Shown here in pieces: positions 22,456-29,536 of a stretch of 29,536 nucleotides of DNA. This DNA comes from an uncultured Oscillospiraceae bacterium. GTDB taxonomy: Bacteria > Bacillota > Clostridia > Oscillospirales > Ruminococcaceae. The notes beneath the pieces are model-generated. The model searched no databases and had not been told where the DNA came from. It saw only the letters and a program-made list of their open reading frames with translations. Location: positions 1 to 29,536 of the forward strand of contig USFO01000007.1 of assembly GCA_900553955.1 (NCBI GenBank). Direction: 5' to 3'. Position numbers and translations under genes: made by a program. Each line of letters opens with the position of its first letter. Positions within the stretch are counted from its first letter, which is position 1.

Positions 22456-22995
22456 TTACTTCTCAAACGGAGCGCCCATAAGTTTGAGCAGCTCGCGGGC
22501 TTCTTCATCGGTCTGCGCCGTAGTTACGAAGCAGATGTCCATGCCGCGGACCTTGTCGATCTTATCATAGTCGATTTCCGGGAAAATCAGCTGTTCTTTA
22601 AGACCGAGGCTGTAGTTGCCGCGTCCGTCAAAGGCGTTGGGATTGATTCCACGGAAGTCTCTAACACGCGGAAGAGCGATGTTAAAGAGTCTGTCCATGA
22701 ATTCATACATCTTTGCGCCACGAAGGGTTACCTTCGCGCCGATGACCATGCCTTCACGAAGTTTGAAGTTTGCAACGGATTTTTTAGCCTTGCAGGTGAC
22801 GGCCTTCTGACCGGTAATGGTGCCAAGGTCAGCAAGGATTGCGTCCATTGCTTTACTGTTATCTTTGCAGTCTCCTGCGCCGACGTTGACAACGATCTTA
22901 TCGAGCTTCGGGATCTGCATGACGCTCTTATAATTGAATTCTTTCATAAGAGCAGGTGCTACATCACTTTTGTAGTATTCACTTAATCTGGTCAT
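22456..22995 (-). CDS. rplE: 50S ribosomal protein uL5
   Basis: 179 residues. MNEFNYKSVMQIPK-like start (KEFNYKSVMQIPKLDKIVVNVG), KLREGMVIGAKVTLRG and DRLFNIALPRVRDFRGI are typical of L5, which holds 5S rRNA in the central protuberance. It lies 16 bases after rplX. Confidence 0.98.
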   Translation of the reverse strand: MTRLSEYYKSDVAPALMKEFNYKSVMQIPKLDKIVVNVGAGDCKDNSKAMDAILADLGTITGQKAVTCKAKKSVANFKLREGMVIGAKVTLRGAKMYEFMDRLFNIALPRVRDFRGINPNAFDGRGNYSLGLKEQLIFPEIDYDKIDKVRGMDICFVTTAQTDEEARELLKLMGAPFEK

Positions 22996-23011
22996 GTTTT
23001 TTCCTCCTCAC

Positions 23012-23332
23012 TCAAAAAGTCGCGCCGCAGGCTTTGCAAAGGCGCTTTTTGCTGCCGTCTGCAAGAACCTGATGGGCCAGTCTGGTGGGTTTGCCGCATT
23101 TGGGGCAGACAAGCATCACTTTGCTGGCATAGATGGCGGTTTCAACCTTGAGAAGTCCACCCTGCTCGCCCATTTTTCTGGGTTTTGCATGTTTGGTGGC
23201 AATATTGCAGCCTTCAACGATGACTTTGCCTTCGGAAGGGCTGACTTCAAGGACCTTACCCTCTTTGCCTTTATCTCTGCCGGAGAGGATGATGACTTTG
23301 TCGCCGGTTTTTACATGAACTTTATTCATCAT
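23012..23332 (-). CDS. rplX: 50S ribosomal protein uL24 with C-terminal Cys4 ribbon
   Basis: 106 residues. The KOW domain (VKTGDKVIILSGRDKGKEGKVLEV) initiates large-subunit assembly. The C-terminus has Cys76, Cys79, Cys99 and Cys102 (VCPKCGK and CKACG), likely a zinc ribbon. Two adjacent ATGs exist; the second (23329) lies at better distance from AGGAGG, so the real protein may lack the first Met. Confidence 0.97.
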   Translation of the reverse strand: MMNKVHVKTGDKVIILSGRDKGKEGKVLEVSPSEGKVIVEGCNIATKHAKPRKMGEQGGLLKVETAIYASKVMLVCPKCGKPTRLAHQVLADGSKKRLCKACGATF

Positions 23333-23341
23333 TTTTCCTCC

Positions 23342-23710
23342 TTAAAGAACTTCGGGCGCAAGGCTCAGGATTTTGAGATAATCTTTGTCGCGGAGCTCAC
23401 GAGCTACCGGTCCAAAGATACGGGTTCCACGCGGGTTTTTGTCTTCCTTGATAATAACTGCAGCGTTTTCATCAAAACGGATGTAGCTGCCGTCATCACG
23501 ACGGAGACCTTTGGCCGAGCGGACGATAACGGCTTTAACGACTTCGCCTTTTTTGACCATGCCGCCCGGTGCCGCTTTCTTAACACTGGCTACTACAACG
23601 TCGCCGATGTTAGCATATTTTCTTCTGGTACCGCCGAGAACACGAATGCACATAAGCTCTTTTGCACCGGTGTTATCAGCTGCCTTCAGATGAGATTGCA
23701 TCTGTATCAC
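23342..23710 (-). CDS. rplN: 50S ribosomal protein uL14 (GTG start)
   Basis: 122 residues. The conserved MIQ.Q..L..ADNTGAKE N-terminus puts the start at a GTG (23708-23710), which has GGAGG 8 bases upstream. RIFGPVARELRDKDYLKILSLAPEVL is the typical end. It lies 30 bases after rpsQ. Confidence 0.98.
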   Translation of the reverse strand: MIQMQSHLKAADNTGAKELMCIRVLGGTRRKYANIGDVVVASVKKAAPGGMVKKGEVVKAVIVRSAKGLRRDDGSYIRFDENAAVIIKEDKNPRGTRIFGPVARELRDKDYLKILSLAPEVL

Positions 23711-23740
23711 AGATAGTTCCTCCTTTCCGTCCGACTCTTA

Positions 23741-24001
23741 TTATTTGGCCTTCTCGATAATCTCGGAAACTCTCCAGTGTTTGTCTTTAGACAGAGGTCT
23801 GGTTTCCATGATCTCTACGCGATCGCCGATTCCGCACTCGTTATTCTCGTCATGCGCTTTGAATCTTACGGTTCTCTTAATAATTTTCTTATAAAGGGGG
23901 TGCTGAACACGGTCTTCGACTTTAACGACGACGGTTTTGTCCATCTTGTCGCTTACTACGATACCGACTCTGGTTTTTCTAAGATTTCTTTCTTCGTTCA
24001 C
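23741..24001 (-). CDS. rpsQ: 30S ribosomal protein uS17 (GTG start)
   Basis: 86 residues with RNLRKTRVGIVVSDKMDKTVVV and the GDRVEIMETRPLSKDKHWRV core of S17. The start is GTG (23999-24001), 8 bases after a GGAGG. It lies 19 bases after rpmC. Confidence 0.97.
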   Translation of the reverse strand: MNEERNLRKTRVGIVVSDKMDKTVVVKVEDRVQHPLYKKIIKRTVRFKAHDENNECGIGDRVEIMETRPLSKDKHWRVSEIIEKAK

Positions 24002-24020
24002 AGCTTTATCCTCCCTTCAA

Positions 24021-24221
24021 TTACTGCTCTGCCTTCAGCTCAAGCTCACGAAGGACGGTCTTAACTCTTGCGATGTCTTTTTTGACTTCGTTAAGACGGA
24101 TCGGATTGTCAAGCTGGTTGATGGCGTGCTGGAATCTCAGGTTGAAAAGCTCGGCTTTGAGCTCAGAAAGTTTTTTCTCGAGATCCGCTTTATTCATGGC
24201 GCGAACTTCTGCTGCTTTCAT
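24021..24221 (-). CDS. rpmC: 50S ribosomal protein uL29
   Basis: 66 residues, helical, with LEKKLSELKAELFNLRFQHAINQLDNP and RVKTVLRE, the L29 signature near the exit tunnel. Its ATG overlaps the rplP stop by 4 bases. Confidence 0.97.
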   Translation of the reverse strand: MKAAEVRAMNKADLEKKLSELKAELFNLRFQHAINQLDNPIRLNEVKKDIARVKTVLRELELKAEQ

Positions 24222-24646
24222 TGCTCGTCAACCCCCTTTTCTTCCCTTTTAACGAATTTACATTTGATAGGCAGCTTGTGCGCAGCAAGACGCATAGCTT
24301 CCTTTGCTACATCTTCCGGAATGCCTGCGATTTCGAACATTACGCGGCCGGGTTTAACAACGGCTGCCCAATATTCAGGAGCACCTTTACCGGAGCCCAT
24401 ACGGGTCTCGGCGGGTTTCTGAGTTACAGGTTTGTCCGGGAATACTTTAATCCATACCTGACCGCCACGTTTGATGTAACGGGTCATTGCGATACGGGCT
24501 GCCTCGATCTGGTTGGCTTTCAGCCAGCAGGGTTCAAGAGCCATAAGGCCGTATTCGCCGTTGGAAACGAAGTTACCTCTATGTGCGGTACCCTTCATGC
24601 GTCCTCTCTGGACACGACGGTATTTAACTCTCTTCGGAAGAAGCAT
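24218..24646 (-). CDS. rplP: 50S ribosomal protein uL16
   Basis: 142 residues. MLLPKRVKYRRVQRGRMKG and WIKVFPDKPVTQKPAETRMG with GSGKGAPEYW are diagnostic. It overlaps rpsC by one base and rpmC by four, so rpsC-rplP-rpmC are probably translationally coupled. Confidence 0.98.
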   Translation of the reverse strand: MLLPKRVKYRRVQRGRMKGTAHRGNFVSNGEYGLMALEPCWLKANQIEAARIAMTRYIKRGGQVWIKVFPDKPVTQKPAETRMGSGKGAPEYWAAVVKPGRVMFEIAGIPEDVAKEAMRLAAHKLPIKCKFVKREEKGVDEQ

Positions 24647-25338
24647 TATTTTCTTCCTCCTTCCTTGCGGGAGGGCTGTTTTTTAACGTCGGTAAGAACG
24701 TCGCCGTTGTAAATCCAGACCTTTACGCCGATGCGGCCATAAGTGGTGGCAGCTTCTGCAAAACCGTAGTCGATGTCGGCACGGATGGTCTGCAGCGGAA
24801 TAGTACCCTCGTGATATTCTTCAACTCTGGCGATTTCGGCGCCGCCGAGACGACCGGAGCATTTGGTTTTGATACCTCTTACGCCAAGCTTCATGGAACG
24901 GCCGATAGCCTGTTTCATTGCACGGCGGAAAGAGATTCTGCGCTCGAGCTGTGCAGCAATATTCTCTGCAACAAGCTGTGCGTTCTTGTCAGGCTGTTTA
25001 ACTTCAACAATGTTGAGGAAAACCTGAACCTTTTCTTCTTTGCCCTTATTGAGCAGTTCTTCGCACTCTGCGCGAAGTTTTTCAATCTCTGCACCCTGAC
25101 GGCCAATGACCATACCGGGTTTTGCGCAGTGAATGTGGATTCTCACCTTGTTGTCGCCGGTGCGTTCAATTTCAATTTTCGGTACGCCGGCTGCGTAAAG
25201 TTTCTGTTTAAGGAATTTACGAAGATTGTAATCTTCCACAAGGATATCGCCGAAGACTTCGTCCTTGGCAAACCAGCGGGAATCCCAATCTTTTATTACG
25301 CCCACTCTGAAGCCGTGGGGATTAACCTTTTGTCCCAT
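24646..25338 (-). CDS. rpsC: 30S ribosomal protein uS3
   Basis: 230 residues. MGQKVNPHGFRVG opens the protein. The KH domain has PGMVIGRQGAEIEKLR, and the C-terminal half has AIGRSMKLGVRGIKTKCSGRLGGAEIAR and the basic tail PSRKEGGRK. It lines the mRNA entry channel. Confidence 0.98.
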   Translation of the reverse strand: MGQKVNPHGFRVGVIKDWDSRWFAKDEVFGDILVEDYNLRKFLKQKLYAAGVPKIEIERTGDNKVRIHIHCAKPGMVIGRQGAEIEKLRAECEELLNKGKEEKVQVFLNIVEVKQPDKNAQLVAENIAAQLERRISFRRAMKQAIGRSMKLGVRGIKTKCSGRLGGAEIARVEEYHEGTIPLQTIRADIDYGFAEAATTYGRIGVKVWIYNGDVLTDVKKQPSRKEGGRK

Positions 25339-25354
25339 TGTTTACCTCCTCCGA

Positions 25355-25690
25355 TTAGTCTTTCTCTTTGAGAACCATGGTGATGTGAGAAGATCTCTTA
25401 AGAATACGATATGCTTTTCCGTGATCCTTGGGCTGAATTCGTTTCATCGTCGGGCCGGGAGTTACAAAGCATTCAGAGACGTACATTGCGTCTTTGCTCA
25501 TGCCGTGATTGTTCTCTCCGTTGGCGATAGCCGATTTCAGGAGCTTCTCAAGCGGCTCACAGGCCGCTTTAGGGGTGTTTTTAAGCACTGCCATTGCGTA
25601 ATCGACAGGTTTGTTTCTGATCTGATCAAGAACGATCTGTACTTTACGCGGCGAGATGCGGGCATATCTCAAATAAGCCCTTGCTTCCAT
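25355..25690 (-). CDS. rplV: 50S ribosomal protein uL22
   Basis: 111 residues. RYARISPRKVQIVLDQIRN and the tunnel-lining loop region near GPTMKRIQPKDHGKAYRILKRSSHI identify L22. It lies 20 bases after rpsS. Confidence 0.98.
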   Translation of the reverse strand: MEARAYLRYARISPRKVQIVLDQIRNKPVDYAMAVLKNTPKAACEPLEKLLKSAIANGENNHGMSKDAMYVSECFVTPGPTMKRIQPKDHGKAYRILKRSSHITMVLKEKD

Positions 25691-25710
25691 TTGAAATCCT
25701 CCTCTCGGCC

Positions 25711-25992
25711 TTATTTACCGTTGTTAGTTTTCTTAGAACCGGCGTGTCCTCTGAAGGTTCTGGTAGGTGCAAACTCACCGAGTTTGTGTCCAACCATATC
25801 CTCAGTTACATATACCGGAACATGCTTGCGTCCGTCGTGCACCGCAAAGGTGTGTCCCACGAAATCAGGGAAAATCGTGGACGAACGGCTCCAGGTTTTA
25901 AGAACTCTCTTTTCTCCGGCTTTGTTCATCTCACGAACTCTTGCAAGAAGAACGGGCTGCACGAAAGGTCCTTTTTTAATACTTCTACTCAT
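25711..25992 (-). CDS. rpsS: 30S ribosomal protein uS19
   Basis: 93 residues. MSRSIKKGPFV at the start and MVGHKLGEFAPTRTFRGHAG near the end are invariant S19 sequences. It lies 24 bases after rplB. Confidence 0.98.
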   Translation of the reverse strand: MSRSIKKGPFVQPVLLARVREMNKAGEKRVLKTWSRSSTIFPDFVGHTFAVHDGRKHVPVYVTEDMVGHKLGEFAPTRTFRGHAGSKKTNNGK

Positions 25993-26016
25993 TGTTCCTG
26001 TTTGCCTCCTTCCAGA

Positions 26017-26850
26017 TTATTTGCCGTTGCGGCGTCTTACGATAAACTTATCGGAACGCTGATGTTTGTTTCTGGTCTTATAACCAAGAGCAGGTTTGCC
26101 CCAAGGGGTTACAGGACCCGGACGACCGATAGGAGATTTGCCTTCACCACCGCCGTGAGGATGGTCACAGGGGTTCATAACGGAACCACGGACGGTAGGT
26201 CTCCAACCCATGTGGCGAACACGACCTGCTTTGCCGTAGCTTACGTTAGCATGGTCGATGTTGCTCACCTGACCGACAACTGCGTAGCATTCGCTGGGAA
26301 TGTTGCGAAGCTCGCCGCTGGGAAGACGTACAAGCGCGTACTTGTTCTCTTTCGCCATAAGCTGTGCCATAACGCCTGCGGAACGAGCAAGCTGTGCGCC
26401 TTTTCCGGGGTAAAGCTCAATGTTGTGGATGAAGGTACCAACGGGGATGTTGGCAAGGGGAAGAGCGTTGCCTGCGATGATGTCTGCTTCCGGACCGGAA
26501 ACAACCTTGTCGCCGACCTTGAGTCCGTGAGGAGCAACAATGTATCTCTTCTCGCCGTCTTCATACTGAACAAGAGCGATGTGAGCGGAACGGTTGGGGT
26601 CGTACTCGATGGATTTAACCTCAGCAGAAACGCCGACTTTACCGCGTTTGAAATCGATTACACGATATTTGGTTCTGTTGCCGCCGCCGCGATGACGAAC
26701 GGTAATGCGGCCGTAGGAGTTACGACCGGAATGCTTCTTCATGGGTTCCAGAAGGCTGCGTTCCGGGGCTACCTTAGACAGTCCAGAATAATCAATGGTG
26801 GACATATCGCGACGACCGGGAGTAGTGGGGTTATAGAACTTAATAGCCAT
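26017..26850 (-). CDS. rplB: 50S ribosomal protein uL2
   Basis: 277 residues, the usual length. MAIKFYNPTTPGRR opens it, and VRGSVMNPCDHPHGGGEGK contains the His-rich segment near the peptidyl transferase centre. It lies 14 bases after rplW. Confidence 0.98.
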   Translation of the reverse strand: MAIKFYNPTTPGRRDMSTIDYSGLSKVAPERSLLEPMKKHSGRNSYGRITVRHRGGGNRTKYRVIDFKRGKVGVSAEVKSIEYDPNRSAHIALVQYEDGEKRYIVAPHGLKVGDKVVSGPEADIIAGNALPLANIPVGTFIHNIELYPGKGAQLARSAGVMAQLMAKENKYALVRLPSGELRNIPSECYAVVGQVSNIDHANVSYGKAGRVRHMGWRPTVRGSVMNPCDHPHGGGEGKSPIGRPGPVTPWGKPALGYKTRNKHQRSDKFIVRRRNGK

Positions 26851-26864
26851 CTATTTCGTCCTCC

Positions 26865-27161
26865 TTACAGCATACTCTCGAAGAACTCGATGCCCTTGGA
26901 ATCTGCCTTAAGGGTTACGATCGCTTTCTTCCAGTCAGCAGTTTTGCCGGAGTGAAGGCCCATTCTCTTGGAACGTCCGCGGACGTTGATGGTGTTTACC
27001 TTTGCGACTTTTACGCCGAAAAGCTCTTCGACTGCAGCGGCAATTTCCTGCTTGTTAACTTTTTTCATAACACGGAAAGTGTATTTTTTCTGAGCAATAG
27101 CTGCCATGGAAGCTTCGGTGATAACCGGAGCGATGATGATGTCCTGTGCGGTTTTCATCAT
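26865..27161 (-). CDS. rplW: 50S ribosomal protein uL23
   Basis: 98 residues with DIIIAPVITEASM and YTFRVMKKVNKQEI...VEELFGVKV, the L23 signature; it docks the signal recognition particle at the tunnel exit. The first of two tandem ATGs overlaps the rplD stop by 4 bases and is 10 bases from GAGGAGG. Confidence 0.97.
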   Translation of the reverse strand: MMKTAQDIIIAPVITEASMAAIAQKKYTFRVMKKVNKQEIAAAVEELFGVKVAKVNTINVRGRSKRMGLHSGKTADWKKAIVTLKADSKGIEFFESML

Positions 27162-27784
27162 TTGGAATACACCTCCTCGATTTTCTCAACAGCCTCTTTG
27201 GTAACTACGAAGTAGTCATGGTTGAGGATGTCATATACGTTCAACGTATTGGTAAGAGCGGTTTTTACGCCGGGAATGTTGTGTGCGCTTCTGATAACGT
27301 TCTCATTGACGGAAGGCATAACGATAAGGGTTTTGCCGTCTGCTTTTACGTTTGCAAGAGTCTTGACCATTGCTTTGGTCTTGATTTCTGCAAGCTCAAG
27401 AGAATCGAGAACGATCATTTCGCCTGCGGCAACTTTGCAGCTGAGTGCGGAAAGAAGCGCTGCGCGGCGAACCTTCTTGTTGAGGGTGAAGCGATACTTG
27501 CGGGGCTTGGGGCCAAGTGCTACGCCGCCGTGAGTCCACTGCGGAGCTCTGATAGAGCCCTGACGTGCGTGGCCGGTGCCCTTCTGTTTCCAAGGCTTGC
27601 GTCCGCCGCCGGAAACTTCGGTTCTGGTCTTGGTGGACTGAGTACCGTGACGACGATTTGCAAGATGGTTGATTACTGCAGCGTGCATGGCAACAGTGTT
27701 CGGCTCAACGCCGAAAACGGCTTCAGAGAGGGAAAGAGTACCGACTTCTTCGCCGTTCATGTTCAAAACTTTAAGATCCAACAT
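27158..27784 (-). CDS. rplD: 50S ribosomal protein uL4
   Basis: 208 residues. The RRHGTQSTKTRTEVSGGGRK-like loop and KPWKQKGTGHARQGS reach into the exit tunnel. In E. coli L4 represses its own operon through the S10 leader; here the leader is also long, but whether L4 acts is not known. It lies 18 bases after rplC. Confidence 0.98.
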   Translation of the reverse strand: MLDLKVLNMNGEEVGTLSLSEAVFGVEPNTVAMHAAVINHLANRRHGTQSTKTRTEVSGGGRKPWKQKGTGHARQGSIRAPQWTHGGVALGPKPRKYRFTLNKKVRRAALLSALSCKVAAGEMIVLDSLELAEIKTKAMVKTLANVKADGKTLIVMPSVNENVIRSAHNIPGVKTALTNTLNVYDILNHDYFVVTKEAVEKIEEVYSK

Positions 27785-27802
27785 GTGTCTTTTCCTCCTT
27801 TA

Positions 27803-28501
27803 TCATTTACGTGCAGATGCTTTCTGCGGGTTCTTACTGATGGACTGTGCAGCGGTGTTCTTGATCTTCTGTTTCTTAACAGCGGCCTGAATACTTACGA
27901 CTGCGCCTTTAGGTCCGGGAATTGCACCCTTGATAGCGATGAGGTTGTTTTCAGGGTCAATCTTGACAACTTCAAGATTCTGAACGGTGGTGCGTACAAC
28001 GCCCATGTGTCCGGGGAGCTTCTTGCCCTTCATAACTCTGGAAGGATCGGAGCAAGCGCCCAAAGAACCGATGTGGCGTCCTACGGGACCGGAACCGTGA
28101 GTCTCACGCAGACGGCCGAAGCCATAGCGTTTGATGGTACCTGCATAACCATGACCTTTGCTCTTTGCAACAACGTCAACTTTTTCGCCGACTTCAAAAG
28201 CGTCTGCTTTTACGATGTCGCCAACGTTGAGAATGGAGCAATCATCAAGTCTGAACTCGCGGAGATACTTCTTCGCGGCGACATCCGCTTTTGCGAAATG
28301 TCCTTTAAGTGCTTTGGTGAGGTGTTTTTCGGTTACCTCGCCGTATCCGAGCTGAACGGATTCATAACCGTCGTTGTCAACAGTTTTCTTCTGAACAACG
28401 ACGCAGGGGCCGGCCTCAACGACCGTTACGGGAATAACTTTTCCCGCCTTGTCAAAAAGCTGGGTCATACCAAGCTTTTTGCCCACGATTGCTTTTTTCA
28501 T
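27803..28501 (-). CDS. rplC: 50S ribosomal protein uL3
   Basis: 232 residues, about 20 longer than usual because of a Lys/Ser/Ala-rich C-terminal tail ending QKASARK. MKKAIVGKKLGMTQLFD and RETHGSGPVGRHIGSLGACS identify L3. It lies 77 bases after rpsJ, the largest gap in the operon, with an AGGAGGCAG-type ribosome binding site and no visible promoter. Confidence 0.98.
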   Translation of the reverse strand: MKKAIVGKKLGMTQLFDKAGKVIPVTVVEAGPCVVVQKKTVDNDGYESVQLGYGEVTEKHLTKALKGHFAKADVAAKKYLREFRLDDCSILNVGDIVKADAFEVGEKVDVVAKSKGHGYAGTIKRYGFGRLRETHGSGPVGRHIGSLGACSDPSRVMKGKKLPGHMGVVRTTVQNLEVVKIDPENNLIAIKGAIPGPKGAVVSIQAAVKKQKIKNTAAQSISKNPQKASARK

Positions 28502-28578
28502 TTTTCTGCCTCCTTCGGTTATTGGTCGGCTTTTGCCGACATGACCTGCTGTTTGTCGTCTTCGTCTTTCTTGTTCAA

Positions 28579-28890
28579 TCAGAACTTGATTTCGATTTCA
28601 ACGCCGGCAGGAAGCTCAAGACCGGTGAGAGCTTCAACAGTTTTGTTGGAAGGTCTCAGGATGTCTATGAGTCTTTTGTGGGTGCGGAGCTCAAACTGTT
28701 CACGGCTGTCCTTATATTTGTGGACGGCGCGCAGGATAGTTACAATCTCTTTCTCGGTCGGGAGCGGAATAGGACCTGAAACGCGAGCGCCGGTGCGCTT
28801 TGCGGTTTCAACAATCTTCTCTGCTGCCTGATCTACGAGCTGGTGATCATAGCTTTTGAGTCTGATCCTGATTTTTTCTTTGACTGCCAC
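28579..28890 (-). CDS. rpsJ: 30S ribosomal protein uS10 (GTG start)
   Basis: 103 residues. KEKIRIRLKSYDHQLVDQAAEKIVETAKRTGA and HKRLIDILRPSNKTVEAL are invariant S10 sequences. The start is the GTG at 28888-28890, 7 bases after AAGGAGG (28897-28903); an upstream in-frame ATG lies before that binding site and would add 21 unconserved residues. It is the first gene of the superoperon. fusA and tuf do not lie within the leader region as they do in some operons. Confidence 0.97.
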   Translation of the reverse strand: MAVKEKIRIRLKSYDHQLVDQAAEKIVETAKRTGARVSGPIPLPTEKEIVTILRAVHKYKDSREQFELRTHKRLIDILRPSNKTVEALTGLELPAGVEIEIKF

Positions 28891-29284
28891 TAAAATCGCC
28901 TCCTTGTTTGATTCCCAATGACACGCAATGGGGTGCGACTCTGTGAAACACAACGCTTCCGGGTGTTTCTCGCCTCATCATTAAAAAACGGAAATCCCTC
29001 TGCCGCAGTTTCTTTATATAATATAGAGAAAAAAGCGCATAGGTATCTCCGGACGCACACAGCCACACATAAAGCGCAGCAGTGCTTTAACAACAAGACC
29101 CCTGCCGAAGCAGCTCATCACTGAAACGGCAACACGCGGGTGTGCAGTATTTCTTGTCGCCCGGTTTAAAATCGGACATACTCGGCGGAAATTACCCGTC
29201 ACACAGACGGCAACCTCCCGCTTCAACGCATATCTTGCGGACGCTCCGGGGATATGCCGAAGCATCCGCCTGTGCAGTCACGCA
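28891..29284 (-). promoter_or_regulatory. structured 5' leader of the S10 superoperon
   Basis: Between the predicted transcription start and the rpsJ GTG there are about 390 bases without a supportable gene. They contain two short hairpins capped by UUCG loops, ATGC-TTCG-GCAT (29265-29254) and CTGC-TTCG-GCAG (29113-29102). There are also two minus-strand U-runs of six (29034-29029 and about 28988-28983). Such length and structure suggest post-transcriptional control, by attenuation or ribosomal-protein binding, but I do not recognise a described leader family. Confidence 0.55.
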
Positions 29285-29290
29285 GGTATT

Positions 29291-29319
29291 ATTATATATA
29301 AACAAACACGCTTTGTCAA
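29291..29319 (-). promoter_or_regulatory. perfect SigA promoter of the S10 superoperon
   Basis: On minus, TTGACA (29319-29314) and TATAAT (29296-29291) are exactly 17 bases apart, the full consensus. T- and A-rich sequence upstream of the -35 (29322-29370) could act as an UP element. It is the only strong promoter seen before rpsJ. Confidence 0.85.
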
Positions 29320-29379
29320 GCGTTTTTCCGCATATTTTTCAGATTTTTTCGATATTTTTTTGCCGCAAACTATTTCACA

Positions 29380-29510
29380 CACCAAACCGGGTGTTTTCTG
29401 CTTTTTCAAAGCCACTCATCCGGGTGTTTTCTGCAAAAAATCATCAACCTGTACTTCCTATTTTACAATTTTTCTTCAAGCTTTTCAATACACCGTTCCG
29501 GGTGTTTTAA
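29380..29510. repeat. three CCGGGTGTTTT dyad repeats upstream of the S10 promoter
   Basis: CCGGGTGTTTT occurs at 29387, 29420 and 29498, with the first two copies sharing a further CTGC. Each is preceded by a CAC or ACACC, so each can form a small ACACC/GGTGT dyad. A related copy (TTCCGGGTGTTT, 28957-28968) lies inside the leader. Positions 29320-29536 otherwise hold no gene that I can see. Confidence 0.55.
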
Positions 29511-29536
29511 AATTTTCAAGAATTTTTGCGAAATTA

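Noticed and set aside
25681..26955. 424-codon plus-strand open frame opposite rplB and rpsS
   Set aside because: Same explanation: a shadow of conserved ribosomal genes.
27146..28831. 561-codon plus-strand open frame opposite rplC, rplD and rpsJ
   Set aside because: It is antisense to three invariant ribosomal genes; length arises from their codon bias. No domain or start signal is seen.
28891..28953. 21-residue N-terminal extension of rpsJ
   Set aside because: The extension is not conserved and precedes a strong AAGGAGG placed 7 bases before the GTG at 28890.
29015..29030. A second promoter in the S10 leader at the TATATTATATAA stretch
   Set aside because: No acceptable -35 hexamer lies at 16-18 bases upstream on the minus strand.
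1..29536. CRISPR arrays, rRNA genes, insertion sequences
   Set aside because: No regularly spaced repeats, no rRNA sequence and no transposase motifs were seen.

Overview
The window looks like the chromosome of an anaerobic, spore-forming Firmicute of class Clostridia. An Oscillospirales/Ruminococcaceae-like origin is my inference, not a proof. The grounds are a canonical Gram-positive S10-spc-alpha ribosomal superoperon with a KOW-domain gene between map and infA, a spoIIAA-spoIIAB-sigF sporulation operon, consensus SigA-type promoters and strong AGGAGG ribosome binding sites.

Layout. Positions 1-3664 are an accessory region: a GC-rich hairpin, a 5'-truncated MazF/PemK toxin remnant, then a one-strand module of an SF2-helicase-like protein, a small excisionase-type DNA-binding protein and a tyrosine recombinase that ends next to the 3' end of a tRNA-Lys(UUU) gene. 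The module has a strong extended -10 promoter, a 140-base leader and a LexA-type dyad (GAAC-N4-GTTC) just before the helicase start. This looks like a small integrative element or one end of a larger one. Positions 3667-9023 hold the tRNA and two metal genes, a CopA-type copper ATPase with a fused C-terminal chaperone domain and a compact FeoB. They also hold sigF, which converges on feoB with an 11-base overlap. Positions 9025-13325 carry spoIIAB and spoIIAA, a COG2509-type FAD-dependent dehydrogenase, a divergent XRE regulator with a membrane domain, and a ZIP metal transporter. The 3' end and terminator of the ZIP gene are tandemly duplicated (period 157 bases) in the gap before the ribosomal operon.

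Positions 13552-28890 (minus strand) are one tight 31-gene operon: rpsJ, rplC, D, W, B, rpsS, rplV, rpsC, rplP, rpmC, rpsQ, rplN, X, E, rpsZ, rpsH, rplF, R, rpsE, rpmD, rplO, secY, adk, map, a KOW protein, infA, rpmJ, rpsM, K, D, rpoA, rplQ. Two of these (rpmD, 59 aa, and rpmJ, 37 aa) are very short but clear. Five genes use GTG or TTG starts. Transcription most likely begins at a perfect TTGACA-17-TATAAT promoter near 29291-29319. This gives an unusually long leader of about 390 bases with two UUCG-tetraloop hairpins and U-runs, a candidate site of autoregulation.

The genes fall into four functions: ribosome and RNA polymerase synthesis with protein export (secY) and N-terminal processing (map); forespore sigma-factor control (spoIIA operon); metal homeostasis (copA, feoB, ZIP); and mobile DNA at the tRNA-Lys locus. 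I see no complete new multi-gene system. The parts most worth following up are the helicase-xis-int module with its LexA-like operator, the nested copper chaperone start inside copA, and the S10 operon leader.
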